NCBI RefSeq assembly: GCF_900172295.1
Contig: NZ_FWFL01000008.1
Span: 114,009 to 178,008, forward strand
DNA: 64,000 bases
Reading direction: 5' to 3'
From: Roseovarius litorisediminis
Lineage (GTDB): Bacteria; Pseudomonadota; Alphaproteobacteria; Rhodobacterales; Rhodobacteraceae
Shown: positions 1 through 8,371 of the stretch, one piece after another
Layout of the letters: every line of letters starts with the position of its first letter
Numbering within the stretch: position 1 is the stretch's first letter
The notes under the pieces: generated by a model
Databases searched by the model: none
The model's input: only the letters and a program-made list of their open reading frames with translations
What the model was told of the DNA's origin: nothing
Translations under genes and position numbers: made by a program

Positions 1-1
1 C

Positions 2-790
2 CATGCCGATATCACCTACCACCAGAAATACGGGCTGCGTGACTATCGCGGCGGCGGGCGCAGTTCCGCCCGCGAAACCGCCGCACGAGTGGCAGCCGGA
101 GGTATCGCGCGGGCGGCGCTGAACACGTTGGTGCCGGGGATCGAGATCAAGGGTTATATGACCCGCATGGGCGCGATGGAAATTGATCGTTCGCGGTTTG
201 ACTGGGGCGCAATTGATACCAACGATTTCTGGATCCCGGATGCGGCCGCCGCGCCTGAATGGGAGGCGTATCTGCAGAAACTGCGCAAAGACCACAATTC
301 GGTCGGGGCGATTATCGAGGTGGTGACCCGTGGCGCGCCTGCGGGTTTGGGCGCGCCGATTTATGGTAAGCTGGACACCGATCTGGCGGCTGCGATGATG
401 TCGATAAACGCTGTCAAAGGCGTTGAGATCGGCGAGGGTATGTCAGCGGCGATGCTGCTTGGCACCCAGAATGCGGACGAGATTTTCATGGGGCCGGATG
501 GGCCAGAATACTCCAGCAATCACGCTGGCGGCATACTTGGTGGCATTTCGACCGGGCAGGATATTGTGGTACGCTTTGCGGTCAAACCCACATCCTCAAT
601 CCTGACACCACGCCAGTCGATCCGCATGGATGGCAGTGCTGTTGAAGTGGTTACAAAAGGCCGACACGACCCCTGCGTCGGCATCCGCGCCGTGCCCGTC
701 GGCGAGGCAATGATGGCCTGTGTGATTCTGGACCATCTGATGCTGCATCGCGGGCAGGTGGGCAACAGACCGTTGGGCAAGATCGGATAG
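2..790 (+). CDS. aroC: Chorismate synthase, 3' part (5' end outside window)
   Basis: This gene makes chorismate from 5-enolpyruvylshikimate-3-phosphate, the last step of the shikimate pathway, using reduced FMN. The open frame runs in from the left edge and reads [20 protein letters not shown] then [14 protein letters not shown], the arginine-rich FMN/substrate-binding stretch typical of AroC. Later come [12 protein letters not shown] and the family C-terminal block [17 protein letters not shown]. About 262 residues are visible, so roughly the first 100 are missing. An internal GTG at 89 is not the true start because the conserved sequence continues upstream of it. The next gene is convergent. 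Confidence 0.95.
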   Translation, partial: HADITYHQKYGLRDYRGGGRSSARETAARVAAGGIARAALNTLVPGIEIKGYMTRMGAMEIDRSRFDWGAIDTNDFWIPDAAAAPEWEAYLQKLRKDHNSVGAIIEVVTRGAPAGLGAPIYGKLDTDLAAAMMSINAVKGVEIGEGMSAAMLLGTQNADEIFMGPDGPEYSSNHAGGILGGISTGQDIVVRFAVKPTSSILTPRQSIRMDGSAVEVVTKGRHDPCVGIRAVPVGEAMMACVILDHLMLHRGQVGNRPLGKIG

Positions 791-950
791 GGTAAAGTTT
801 TGAATTGAAGACGTTATTTTCTTCGCGGTGAAGCGCACAACGATCTTCTGGCAGGTCTTTGTGGGTCGATCCGCAGTCGTTTTCAAAACTTAAATGGGTT
901 TGCGGCGGCAAAGCCCCCTCGCCATTGCTCGTCACCGCGTTCCAGGTTTC

Positions 951-1008
951 GAGGAGACGCCCAAGGGGGCGGTGACGAGACAAAAAAGCGCGCCGCAGGC
1001 GCTCCTTC
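951..1008. repeat. Intergenic repeat, copy A (resembles copy B at 9385-9448)
   Basis: In the 263-bp gap between convergent aroC and ilvE there is a small hairpin (CGCCC/GGGCG, loop AAGG, 958-971), then TGACGAGA, then a GC hairpin ending CTCCTT. The same order of parts occurs at 9385-9448 between another convergent gene pair. In this copy an 11-bp inverted repeat (CTCGTCACCGC 928-938 with 969-979) can also form a larger stem. Seen directly; function unknown, perhaps a processed 3' UTR or small RNA. Confidence 0.45.
981..1005 (-). terminator. Rho-independent terminator of the ilvE-like gene
   Basis: On the minus strand a GC-rich stem (AGCGC/GCGCT, 987-1003) is followed directly by six T residues. 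It lies about 50 bp past the stop of the leftward aminotransferase gene. Confidence 0.6.
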
Positions 1009-1053
1009 AGATCAGGCCCGAAAGCGATCTTGCCGCCAATTTCAGAACACCCC

Positions 1054-1920
1054 TCAGGCGGATGATGCGGCCCAGTCCCAATACAAATCGCGGACCCGTT
1101 TGGTGATCGGACCGATCTGGTAATTGGTATCATCAAAGGCGGTAACCGGGGTGACTTTCATCATATTGCCTGACAGGAAAATCTCGTCTGCATCGTGGAA
1201 CTGATCAAAGTTCATCACCGTTTCATGCACCCTGATCCCGTCGGCGCGCAGGTTCTCAATGTGGCGTGCACGGGTAATGCCTGCCAGAAAGGTACCGTTG
1301 GGTACAGGCGTGAACACCTCACCATCCTTGACCGCAAAGACATTGGCGGTGGCGGTTTCGGCCACGTTCCCAAGCGCGTCGGCCACAAGGGCATTGCCAA
1401 AGCCCTTGGCGCGCGCCTCGGCCAGCATGCGGGCGTTGTTTGGGTACAGGCAGGCGGCCTTGGCGTTGACCACGGCATCTTCCATCACCGGGCGGCGAAA
1501 GCGGGTCCGGGTGAGGGTTGTCGAAGCCTCAACCGGGGCCATGGGGATCGCCTCGAGGCTGATGGCAAAACCGGTTTCGCCATCCTCTTTGGGGACAATC
1601 GCCGACATGCCGCCGTCAAGCGCCCAATACATCGGGCGGATATAGACGGCGGTGTCTTTTGAGTAGGCCCTGAGTCCGTCATGGATGATCGCAACCATAT
1701 CCTCAGTCGTGACATTGGGGGTGACCATCAACGCCCGCGCAGAGGCATTGACGCGGGCGCAGTGCTTGTCGAGATCGGGCGTCAGGCCGTTGGCGAAACG
1801 TGCACCGTCAAAGACGTTGCTACCCAACCATATCCCATGATCGGCGGCTTTCATGACCGCAAGATCACCCTTGTGCCATGCACCGTTGAACCAGGTGTGG
1901 ATATTTGTGCCTGTCGCCAT
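1054..1920 (-). CDS. ilvE: Branched-chain amino acid aminotransferase family (class IV, PLP)
   Basis: A 288-residue fold type IV aminotransferase, probably interconverting branched-chain amino acids and their 2-oxo acids with 2-oxoglutarate. The PLP-binding lysine is likely K154 in VVNAKAACLYPNN, followed by the family segment NVAETATANVFAV and the phosphate-binding GTFLAGITR. It differs from canonical IlvE in the segment after the lysine, so specificity may differ. It is monocistronic, with a terminator downstream and an AT-rich promoter region (1921-2130) upstream that holds an ATGACGTTACGT motif. Symbol given by family only. Confidence 0.82.
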   Translation of the reverse strand: MATGTNIHTWFNGAWHKGDLAVMKAADHGIWLGSNVFDGARFANGLTPDLDKHCARVNASARALMVTPNVTTEDMVAIIHDGLRAYSKDTAVYIRPMYWALDGGMSAIVPKEDGETGFAISLEAIPMAPVEASTTLTRTRFRRPVMEDAVVNAKAACLYPNNARMLAEARAKGFGNALVADALGNVAETATANVFAVKDGEVFTPVPNGTFLAGITRARHIENLRADGIRVHETVMNFDQFHDADEIFLSGNMMKVTPVTAFDDTNYQIGPITKRVRDLYWDWAASSA

Positions 1921-2042
1921 TTCACTGATTCCTTTTTTTCAGCGCGCAGGTTATGCCGGACACAAGGGCGGGTCCAGCACAGCGCGGCCTGACAGATCAT
2001 GCTGGGCATAAGATTCAGCGTAAATTACAAACATCAGGTAAT

Positions 2043-2054
2043 ATGACGTTACGT
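2043..2054. promoter_or_regulatory. ATGACGTTACGT motif in ilvE upstream region
   Basis: This 12-mer lies in the AT-rich gap between the leftward ilvE-like gene and the rightward small membrane protein gene. The identical 12-mer recurs at 17601-17612, also in intergenic DNA. The core TGACGTTACGT is nearly palindromic, which suggests a dimeric regulator, but no regulator can be assigned. Confidence 0.3.
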
Positions 2055-2142
2055 AAATTACAGCCTAAAATGGTTTTTTCTTTGTCGATTGCGATCAAAA
2101 TCTCTATGACTCCCGTGGGGGCCTTTTAAAGGGGTGTGGATT

Positions 2143-2334
2143 ATGTGGCGTGTTTTGTCCCTGATCATGTGGATCAGCCTGTTGCTGATTGCCGTGACAT
2201 TTCTTGCTTATGCCCTGCGTGGCCTGCCTTTTGTTGCGCTATGTCCGCTGATCGTTGTCTGGAGCTATATCGGCCTGAGACAACTACAGGCCTATTTCCC
2301 TTCTTTTCAGAGTCATGATAGTTCAATCTACTGA
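2143..2334 (+). CDS. Small two-helix membrane protein, unknown function
   Basis: A 63-residue hydrophobic protein starting MWRVLSLIMW. Two predicted membrane helices cover about residues 4-24 and 27-45, followed by a short polar tail. The ATG at 2143 is chosen over an in-frame GTG at 2134 because AAAGGGG ends about 8 nt upstream of it. No family recognised. It is an isolated rightward gene between two leftward ones, so it depends on its own promoter in the AT-rich upstream DNA. Confidence 0.5.
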   Translation: MWRVLSLIMWISLLLIAVTFLAYALRGLPFVALCPLIVVWSYIGLRQLQAYFPSFQSHDSSIY

Positions 2335-2371
2335 TATGACGCGTTAGCGCCCCGGTTGCGCTTCGTCTGAC

Positions 2372-3268
2372 CTAAGACGTGAAATCGCTGTGTTGCGATA
2401 ATGCGCGACGCAGGTCGGTGTAAGAGGAAAGGCCAAATGGCTTTGCCATCGTTTCGCTCCACCGGACAGCAAAGGCGTTTTGGATTTCCGGCGTCACGAG
2501 CGCGGATTCCGCTCCTACTCTGCCGCGATTGACCTTTGAAGCGACACCCCCGGGTGGAATTCCACAGGCAGGATCACGTGCCCTGCGCACGAGATGATCG
2601 TCGAATTGCGCGCCATGCGCTTTCATGAATTCAAATCCGGCTTGCCGAGTTGCGATTTTGATGTGGGCAACATCCGTGATCCCGATAAAGTCAGCAACCC
2701 GGCGGACAGCTTCGGACAGGTTATTCTTCATGTCTTCAAACGTCAGGCACAGCACATCGTCGCGACCCCGTTCACCCCACCATGACGCGGCATGCGCCCA
2801 GTAGGTATCGCGTTCTTCCCGATCCAGGTAGTAGGCCGCGAAGTCAGAAACCGGGATCGACCCGGTCTCGAACCACCAGCCCTCAAGAAAACGGTATAGA
2901 GACAACATGGCGTCAATCGGATCGCGAAAAACCACGATGTAGCGTCCGCCTTTTGGAATATCGTGCCAACCGAGGTGGCTTTTGAACGCCCGGGGGCGGG
3001 CAACTTGCGGGGCATGGGCATCCAGGCCCATGTCATGCGCCAGTTCGAGCCACGGAACAACCTCGGAGATTTCGGCAAACTCCATTGAGCCGCCGGTGCG
3101 TAGCCCGTGGACGATTTGCTGCATCCATGTGGTACCGCATTTTGCATAAGGAGAGATGAAGACATCTGTCGGAGCGGGAAGATAGGAAAGACCACGTTTC
3201 AACCCTTGCTGAGTCGCAAACCGACTTGACCGTTCGCGCATATCATTGATCGTGGTGGGCCGTTTCAA
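2372..3268 (-). CDS. Sulfotransferase family protein
   Basis: A 298-residue PAPS-dependent sulfotransferase of the cytosolic (Sulfotransfer_1) type. The 5'-phosphosulfate loop is SPYAKCGTTWMQQ with K43. The 3'-phosphate motif is IVVFRDPIDAMLSLY with R115 and S123. The C-terminal basic stretch near residues 240-255 (SKVNRGRVG) resembles the family's GxxGDWK region in place but lacks its full form. The acceptor cannot be told from sequence. It is the distal gene of a leftward run that begins at the MFS gene, 33 bp after the VOC gene. Confidence 0.88.
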   Translation of the reverse strand: MKRPTTINDMRERSSRFATQQGLKRGLSYLPAPTDVFISPYAKCGTTWMQQIVHGLRTGGSMEFAEISEVVPWLELAHDMGLDAHAPQVARPRAFKSHLGWHDIPKGGRYIVVFRDPIDAMLSLYRFLEGWWFETGSIPVSDFAAYYLDREERDTYWAHAASWWGERGRDDVLCLTFEDMKNNLSEAVRRVADFIGITDVAHIKIATRQAGFEFMKAHGAQFDDHLVRRARDPACGIPPGGVASKVNRGRVGAESALVTPEIQNAFAVRWSETMAKPFGLSSYTDLRRALSQHSDFTS

Positions 3269-3301
3269 GCCGGCATCCCCCCATAAAAGCTCTGTATCCC
3301 T

Positions 3302-3796
3302 TTATTGCACGGAAGCCGGGGCTTCTGCCAGAAGGGCATCCAGATCGACGGGATCGTTCACCATGGTCAGATTTCCATCGGCGTCACGCGGCCATTCTGC
3401 TTTGGGACGATCGACATAAAGTTCCACCCCGTTGCCGTCAGGATCAGAGACATAGATCGCTTCACTCACGCCATGATCGGCGGCGCCTTCAATCGGGATG
3501 CCTGCCTCGATCACCCGGCGCAGGGCATCGGCCAGTTGCGCGCGGTCCGGATATAGAAACGCAGTGTGATACAGCCCGGTATGCCCTTTGGGAGCGGGCG
3601 TGCCGCCACGCGATTCCCATGTGTTCAAACCCAGATGGTGGTGATAGCCACCCGCCGAGAGGAACACAGCCTGCGTGCCGTATCTCTGCTGAACTTCAAA
3701 ACCCAATACGCCCGAGTAAAAAGCAATTGCGCGGTCAAGGTCGGCCACCTTCAGATGAACGTGGCCAATCCTGGTTTGGGGGTGAACAGGTTTCAT
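3302..3796 (-). CDS. VOC-superfamily dioxygenase (CatE-like)
   Basis: A 164-residue vicinal-oxygen-chelate protein made of paired beta-alpha-beta-beta-beta units. Probable metal ligands are H14 (GHVHLKV), H77 (GHTGLYHTAF) and E125 (DGNGVELYVDRP), the usual pattern of Fe(II) extradiol dioxygenases and glyoxalase-like enzymes. It is about half the length of two-domain catechol 2,3-dioxygenases such as CatE, so a fully assigned ring-cleavage role would be over-reading. It lies between the sulfotransferase and the D-amino acid aminotransferase genes. Confidence 0.78.
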   Translation of the reverse strand: MKPVHPQTRIGHVHLKVADLDRAIAFYSGVLGFEVQQRYGTQAVFLSAGGYHHHLGLNTWESRGGTPAPKGHTGLYHTAFLYPDRAQLADALRRVIEAGIPIEGAADHGVSEAIYVSDPDGNGVELYVDRPKAEWPRDADGNLTMVNDPVDLDALLAEAPASVQ

Positions 3797-3892
3797 TGCA
3801 GGGGCCTTTCGCTTGTTGGCCGCAATGTAGCCATCTACGGCTCAGCGCTCAATTCCTGCTTTTCGCCCACATTTCGTGCGAAAATGCACATG

Positions 3893-4753
3893 CTAAATCG
3901 CCGATTTCAGACTTTCTTCCAGATAGATTTCGCGCAGGCGCCTGGCCACTTTACCTGGCGTTCCATCCCCCAGCACAACCCCATCTATTTCCACGACCGG
4001 CATGACAAAAGCACTGGCTGAGGTGGTAAAAGCCTCGTCCGCCTGTTTGGCCTCGTCTATAGTAAAAAGGCGTTCTTCGACCTCCATCTGTGCCTCGCGG
4101 GCAAAACGCAGAACAGCGGCGCGGGTAATGCCGTGCAGAATGTCGTTGCTGAGGCCCCGGGTAATGATTTTGTTGCCCTTGACGATATAGGCATTGTTCG
4201 ACGTGCCCTCGGTCACATGGCCGTCTTCGACCAGCCAGGCATCGTCGCAACCCGCGGCCTTCGCCATCATCTTGCCCATCGACGGATAGAGCAGCTGCAC
4301 CGTCTTGATATCACGACGGCCCCATCGGATATCATCGATCGAAATGATCTTATTGCCCTTTTTTGCCGCCGGGCTGTCGGCCATGCCAGGTTTTGACTGG
4401 GTGAACAACACCAGCGTCGGCTTGGTGGTTTCGGGGTCGGGAAAGACGAAATCGCGGTCGCCGTCGCTGCCGCGGGTGACTTGCAGATAGACCAGCCCTT
4501 CGTCAATCTGGTTGACGCGGACCAGTTCACGGTGAATCTCAACAAGGTCATCAAACGCGTCAGGCTTTTGCATGTCCAGCTCGGTCAGTGACCGTTCAAG
4601 CCGGGCCAGGTGGCCGTCAAAGTCGATCAGCTTGCCCTGCAACACGCTGGTCACCTCGTACACGCCATCGGCCATCAGAAAGCCGCGGTCAAAGATCGAG
4701 ACGGTCGCCTCGGTTTCGGGCAGGTATTGGCCGTTCACATAGACAGTACGCAT
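3893..4753 (-). CDS. dat: D-amino acid aminotransferase
   Basis: A 286-residue class IV PLP aminotransferase that would transfer amino groups between D-alanine, D-glutamate and 2-oxo acids. Features: SIFDRGFLMADGVYEV near the N-terminus, RRDIKTVQLL with probable Schiff-base lysine K150, and VTEGTSNNAYIV, all typical of D-alanine transaminase. The start at 4753 is chosen because the longer frame overlaps dgcA; here GGGGAT, part of the dgcA stop region, sits upstream and the gap to dgcA is 4 bp, implying translational coupling. The adjacent dgcA-dgcN supports a role in D-glutamate/D-alanine turnover. Confidence 0.88.
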   Translation of the reverse strand: MRTVYVNGQYLPETEATVSIFDRGFLMADGVYEVTSVLQGKLIDFDGHLARLERSLTELDMQKPDAFDDLVEIHRELVRVNQIDEGLVYLQVTRGSDGDRDFVFPDPETTKPTLVLFTQSKPGMADSPAAKKGNKIISIDDIRWGRRDIKTVQLLYPSMGKMMAKAAGCDDAWLVEDGHVTEGTSNNAYIVKGNKIITRGLSNDILHGITRAAVLRFAREAQMEVEERLFTIDEAKQADEAFTTSASAFVMPVVEIDGVVLGDGTPGKVARRLREIYLEESLKSAI

Positions 4754-4757
4754 AAGG

Positions 4758-5723
4758 TTATCCCCAAAGTTCTGGCAGGGGCGGGTGCACCCCGGCGTCA
4801 TCAAATGTCAAAGCGTGATCCCGGTCTTCGGCCAATAGAAGCGGGCCGTCAAGGTCTGTTACCAATGCGCCTTGCGCCACCAGTGTCGCGGGGGCCATGG
4901 CCAAAGAACTGCCGACCATGCAGCCGACCATTACCTTGTAGCCCTGCGCCAGGGCGGCCTCGCGCAGTTTGAGCGCCTCGGTCAGACCGCCGGTTTTATC
5001 CAGCTTTATGTTGACCACGTCATATTTTCCCTTCAGCGCAGGCAGGCTGGCGCGGTCATGACAGGATTCGTCCGCACAAACGGGAACAGGGCGGTCCATG
5101 CCAAGCAGAGCGTCATCCTCGCCTGCGGGCAGGGGTTGTTCCACCAGAGCCACGCCAAGGCGCACCAGATGTGGGGCCAGATCGGTATAAACGGCGGCGG
5201 ACCAGCCTTCATTGGCATCGACGATGATTGTTGATCTGGGTGCGCCCGCGCGCACGGCTTCTAGCCGGGGCATGTCGTCGGGCGTACCCAGTTTGATCTT
5301 CAGTAGCGGGCGAAACGCGTTTTTGGCCGCCTGCGCCTGCATGTTCTCGGGCGTGTCCAGCGACAGGGTATAGGCCGTGATCTCGGGTCCCGGCGCGGGC
5401 AGGTTGGCCAGTTCCCACACCCGTTTGCCCGTTTTCTTGGCTTCCAGATCCCACAAGGCACAATCCACGGCGTTGCGCGCGGCCCCGGCAGGTAGCAAAT
5501 CATAAAGCGCTGTACGACTGATATCTGCAGGAAGGCTTTCGATCTCGTCCGTGACACCGTCCAGCGTCTCACCATATCGCGCATAGGGCACGCATTCGCC
5601 CCAGCCCTGTTGCGCGCCATCAAGCAGTCGCGCGGTCAGCACCTTGGCCTCAGTCCGTGATCCGCGGCTGATGGTAAATACCTGCGCCAGCTTGAACACA
5701 TCGCGTGTTACGGAAATCTCCAC
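4758..5723 (-). CDS. dgcA: N-acetyl-D-glutamate racemase / dipeptide-epimerase-like enolase-superfamily enzyme
   Basis: A 321-residue muconate-lactonizing-subgroup enolase protein. Catalytic-site motifs in order: LKIKLG (K142, K144), VDANEGW (D169), VEQPL (E195), CADES (D218) and NIKLDKTGG (K240, K243). That set fits a 1,1-proton-transfer epimerase. By itself it would be called an L-Ala-D/L-Glu epimerase; the directly upstream DUF1611 gene makes the DgcA assignment better, where it converts N-acetyl-D-glutamate to the L form. Established family knowledge plus context; the substrate itself is inferred. Confidence 0.8.
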   Translation of the reverse strand: MEISVTRDVFKLAQVFTISRGSRTEAKVLTARLLDGAQQGWGECVPYARYGETLDGVTDEIESLPADISRTALYDLLPAGAARNAVDCALWDLEAKKTGKRVWELANLPAPGPEITAYTLSLDTPENMQAQAAKNAFRPLLKIKLGTPDDMPRLEAVRAGAPRSTIIVDANEGWSAAVYTDLAPHLVRLGVALVEQPLPAGEDDALLGMDRPVPVCADESCHDRASLPALKGKYDVVNIKLDKTGGLTEALKLREAALAQGYKVMVGCMVGSSLAMAPATLVAQGALVTDLDGPLLLAEDRDHALTFDDAGVHPPLPELWG

Positions 5724-5798
5724 CAGATTGCCCTTTCATTTTTCCTTAAATACTCTTGCCGAAGGCATCTGGCGAGAACGGCAGACATAACCGACGCC

Positions 5799-6800
5799 TC
5801 AGATCGCTGCCAGCGCGTCTACCAGTTTGTCCGAGCCGAAACGGTAAGGGTCAGAAGCGGGCAGACCCATGCGGGCTTCAACCTCTGCCAGATAGGTACG
5901 GGCCTCATCTTCGGATAAATGTTGGGTGTTTACAGACACGCCCACGACCATACAGGCGGGGTTCGACACCTGCGCCAAAGGCAGGGCGGTATCACGCAAT
6001 TGCTCCAGCGAGGGCAGTTTGTACCCGGGCAGGCCGCGCATATGTTCGCGGGTCGGCTCGTGGCACAGAATTAGCGCATCGGGCTGACCGCCATGTATCA
6101 AGGCCATGGTGACACCAGAATACGAAACGTGAAAAAGGCTACCCTGCCCCTCGATCATGTCCCAGTGATCATCGTCATTGTCAGGTGTCAGATACTCAAC
6201 CGAACCCGCCATAAAATCGGCAATCACGGCATCCAGCGGCACGCCATGACCGGTGATCAGGATACCCGTCTGGCCGGTTGCGCGGAAGGTCGCTTTCATT
6301 CCGCGTTTGACCATTTCAGCTTCCATTGCCATGGCGGTATACATCTTGCCGACAGAACAATCAGTACCAACAGCCAGACAACGCTTGCCGCTGCGTTTGA
6401 CGCCATTGGCAATTGGATATCCATCGGTTGGTACGCGCACATCGTGCAGCGTACCGCCATAGGTTTGCGCCGCCGCCACCAGATCGCCCTCGTCGCGCAA
6501 AAGATTGTGCAGCCCGCTGGCCAGATCATAGCCCATTTCCAGCGCCTGTATCAGCACCTCTTTCCATGCGGCAGAAATGACACCACCACGGTTGGCCACG
6601 CCAATCACCAGGGTTTTGGCGCCAGCCGCCTGTGCCTCGGCCAGTGTCATTTCTGTCAGGCCAAGATCAGCGCCGCAGCCCGGCAGACGAATCTGGCCAA
6701 TAGCATTTTCCGGGCGCCAGTCGCGAATGCCAATGGCCACTTTCGCAGCCAGCATGTCGGGCGCATCACCCAGAAACAAAAGATATGGAGTTTCGATCAT
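5799..6800 (-). CDS. dgcN: D-glutamate N-acetyltransferase (DUF1611 family)
   Basis: A 333-residue DUF1611/COG3367 protein. The N-terminal Rossmann-like half ends near residue 130 and the C-terminal half opens with the nucleotide-binding-like loop GTDCSVGK (145-152). Marine bacteria use DgcN to acetylate D-glutamate before DgcA racemises it. Here the order dgcN-dgcA-dat on one strand with short gaps (75 bp and 4 bp) fits a D-glutamate catabolic unit. The CoA site cannot be seen by eye, so the reaction rests on family and context. Confidence 0.8.
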   Translation of the reverse strand: MIETPYLLFLGDAPDMLAAKVAIGIRDWRPENAIGQIRLPGCGADLGLTEMTLAEAQAAGAKTLVIGVANRGGVISAAWKEVLIQALEMGYDLASGLHNLLRDEGDLVAAAQTYGGTLHDVRVPTDGYPIANGVKRSGKRCLAVGTDCSVGKMYTAMAMEAEMVKRGMKATFRATGQTGILITGHGVPLDAVIADFMAGSVEYLTPDNDDDHWDMIEGQGSLFHVSYSGVTMALIHGGQPDALILCHEPTREHMRGLPGYKLPSLEQLRDTALPLAQVSNPACMVVGVSVNTQHLSEDEARTYLAEVEARMGLPASDPYRFGSDKLVDALAAI

Positions 6801-6949
6801 GGCAAAGGTCCTTCCCCAGAGGAATCATTTTCAGGGCAGTTTCCGATGGTTAATGCGCGAAATCCTATTGAATTGGCGGCTATTTTAAACTTATGCGCAA
6901 TTATCTTCGCAATTTACCCATAAACTTCGAAGATTTTCCCAAACTCCCT

Positions 6950-8182
6950 TCAGGCATCTTCCTCGGTCGCCAGTACTTCGGCCTGAAAAACACCCGGCTG
7001 TGCCTGACCAATAACACCCATCGCCTGAAACTCGCCCGTTTCTTCGGGTGCATCGGCCTGCACCCGGCGGGTGATTGCGATACCCGTGACCACCAGACCA
7101 ACCAGAATCAGCATGATCTGAAGACCCCGCCCATCGGCCAGCCCGATCATGTTCGGGCCGATCAGCATCCCGAACAACTGACCAAGCTGCATCAGAAAGG
7201 CCATTGTGCCGCTCGCAGGCACCACCTGTGAGGGGCTCAGTTGATCGTTGGCGTGGGCGGCCAGGATCGAATATATCGGCAAAGTTGTCGCGGCAATGAT
7301 TGAAAAACCGATCATTATGCGCGACGGCGCGGTATCCAGCGCCATCCACAACGCCGCGATGACCGAGATGAGTGACAGGCCGATTACAACATATCGCCGG
7401 TCGGTATGGTCAGAAATCCAGCCTACCGGATATTGCGCGACCGCTGCCGCGATCATCGCCACCACGAGCGCGCCCGACGCCTGGGCCTGGGAAAAACCGG
7501 CGCGCAGGGCATATAGCGGCAGGCTGATATACCAGGCCACGACGCCTGCGGCCATTATGACGATGCCCAGAACCGCCATAGGCGACACACGATACAACCG
7601 GCTGACAGGCATCCGTTCGGGCGCGCTGAAGTCCGGCGCACGATTGTCCGACAACAAAAGGGGCACGATTCCCACCGACAACAGGATCGAGGCGAGACCA
7701 AACAACATGTTGCCCGTGGGGTCCGGCAAGCCGACCATCGCGGTGCCAAGTGCAGGGCCTGCTGTCTGGATGATGAAATAGACTGACAAGACCTGCGCCC
7801 GGATGCGGTTTTCGGATTTGGCATTCAGCCAGCTTTCTGTAATCACATACAGCCCCGGGAAACAGAACCCCGCCAGCAGGCGCATCAGGCTCCAACTGAC
7901 CGGATCGCTGGTCAGCAAGTGCGCGATTGCGGCAACCGATACCAACGAGGCTAATGCCGAAAATACCCGGATATGCCCGACCTTTTCGATCAGTCTTGGG
8001 GTAAGCATCGTGCCCGCAAGCGCCCCCAGGGGATAACAGGCCTGCATGATCGAAATCGACAGTGTGGAGAATCCCAGTGAGCTGCCCCGGATCGTCAGCA
8101 ATGTCACCAACAGCCCGTTTGCCACCATCAGCATCAGCATGCCCAGAAACAGGGCCCAGTTATCAATCAACGCGCGTTTCAT
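6950..8182 (-). CDS. MFS transporter (YcaD/CynX-like)
   Basis: A 410-residue integral membrane protein with about 12 hydrophobic helices. N-terminal helix 1 is in ALFLGMLMLMVANGLL and the charged loop between helices 2 and 3 reads PRLIEKVGHIRVF. The start at 8182 (MKRALIDNW) is preferred; 44 further upstream codons lack hydrophobicity and would encode an unlikely Gly/Pro/Cys-rich tail. It is the first gene of the leftward run ahead of dgcN (150-bp gap), so import of a D-amino acid or peptide or export of a related compound is possible but unproven. Confidence 0.82.
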   Translation of the reverse strand: MKRALIDNWALFLGMLMLMVANGLLVTLLTIRGSSLGFSTLSISIMQACYPLGALAGTMLTPRLIEKVGHIRVFSALASLVSVAAIAHLLTSDPVSWSLMRLLAGFCFPGLYVITESWLNAKSENRIRAQVLSVYFIIQTAGPALGTAMVGLPDPTGNMLFGLASILLSVGIVPLLLSDNRAPDFSAPERMPVSRLYRVSPMAVLGIVIMAAGVVAWYISLPLYALRAGFSQAQASGALVVAMIAAAVAQYPVGWISDHTDRRYVVIGLSLISVIAALWMALDTAPSRIMIGFSIIAATTLPIYSILAAHANDQLSPSQVVPASGTMAFLMQLGQLFGMLIGPNMIGLADGRGLQIMLILVGLVVTGIAITRRVQADAPEETGEFQAMGVIGQAQPGVFQAEVLATEEDA

Positions 8183-8371
8183 TCTGCCTCTGCAGCAAGG
8201 GTGGTTTGGTGCAACCTGCCCGCACTGAAGGCCCGGATCGCCCTTGTTTGCGACAGGGACGTCGTTACCGGCCCATGCTGCAGGTGCAAAATCACCTTGC
8301 AGAGGCCCGCGCAATTTAATACCGATTGAGCCGATAAATTCGTAATTTCCTTACCGAAAGGCTGCGCCGAC

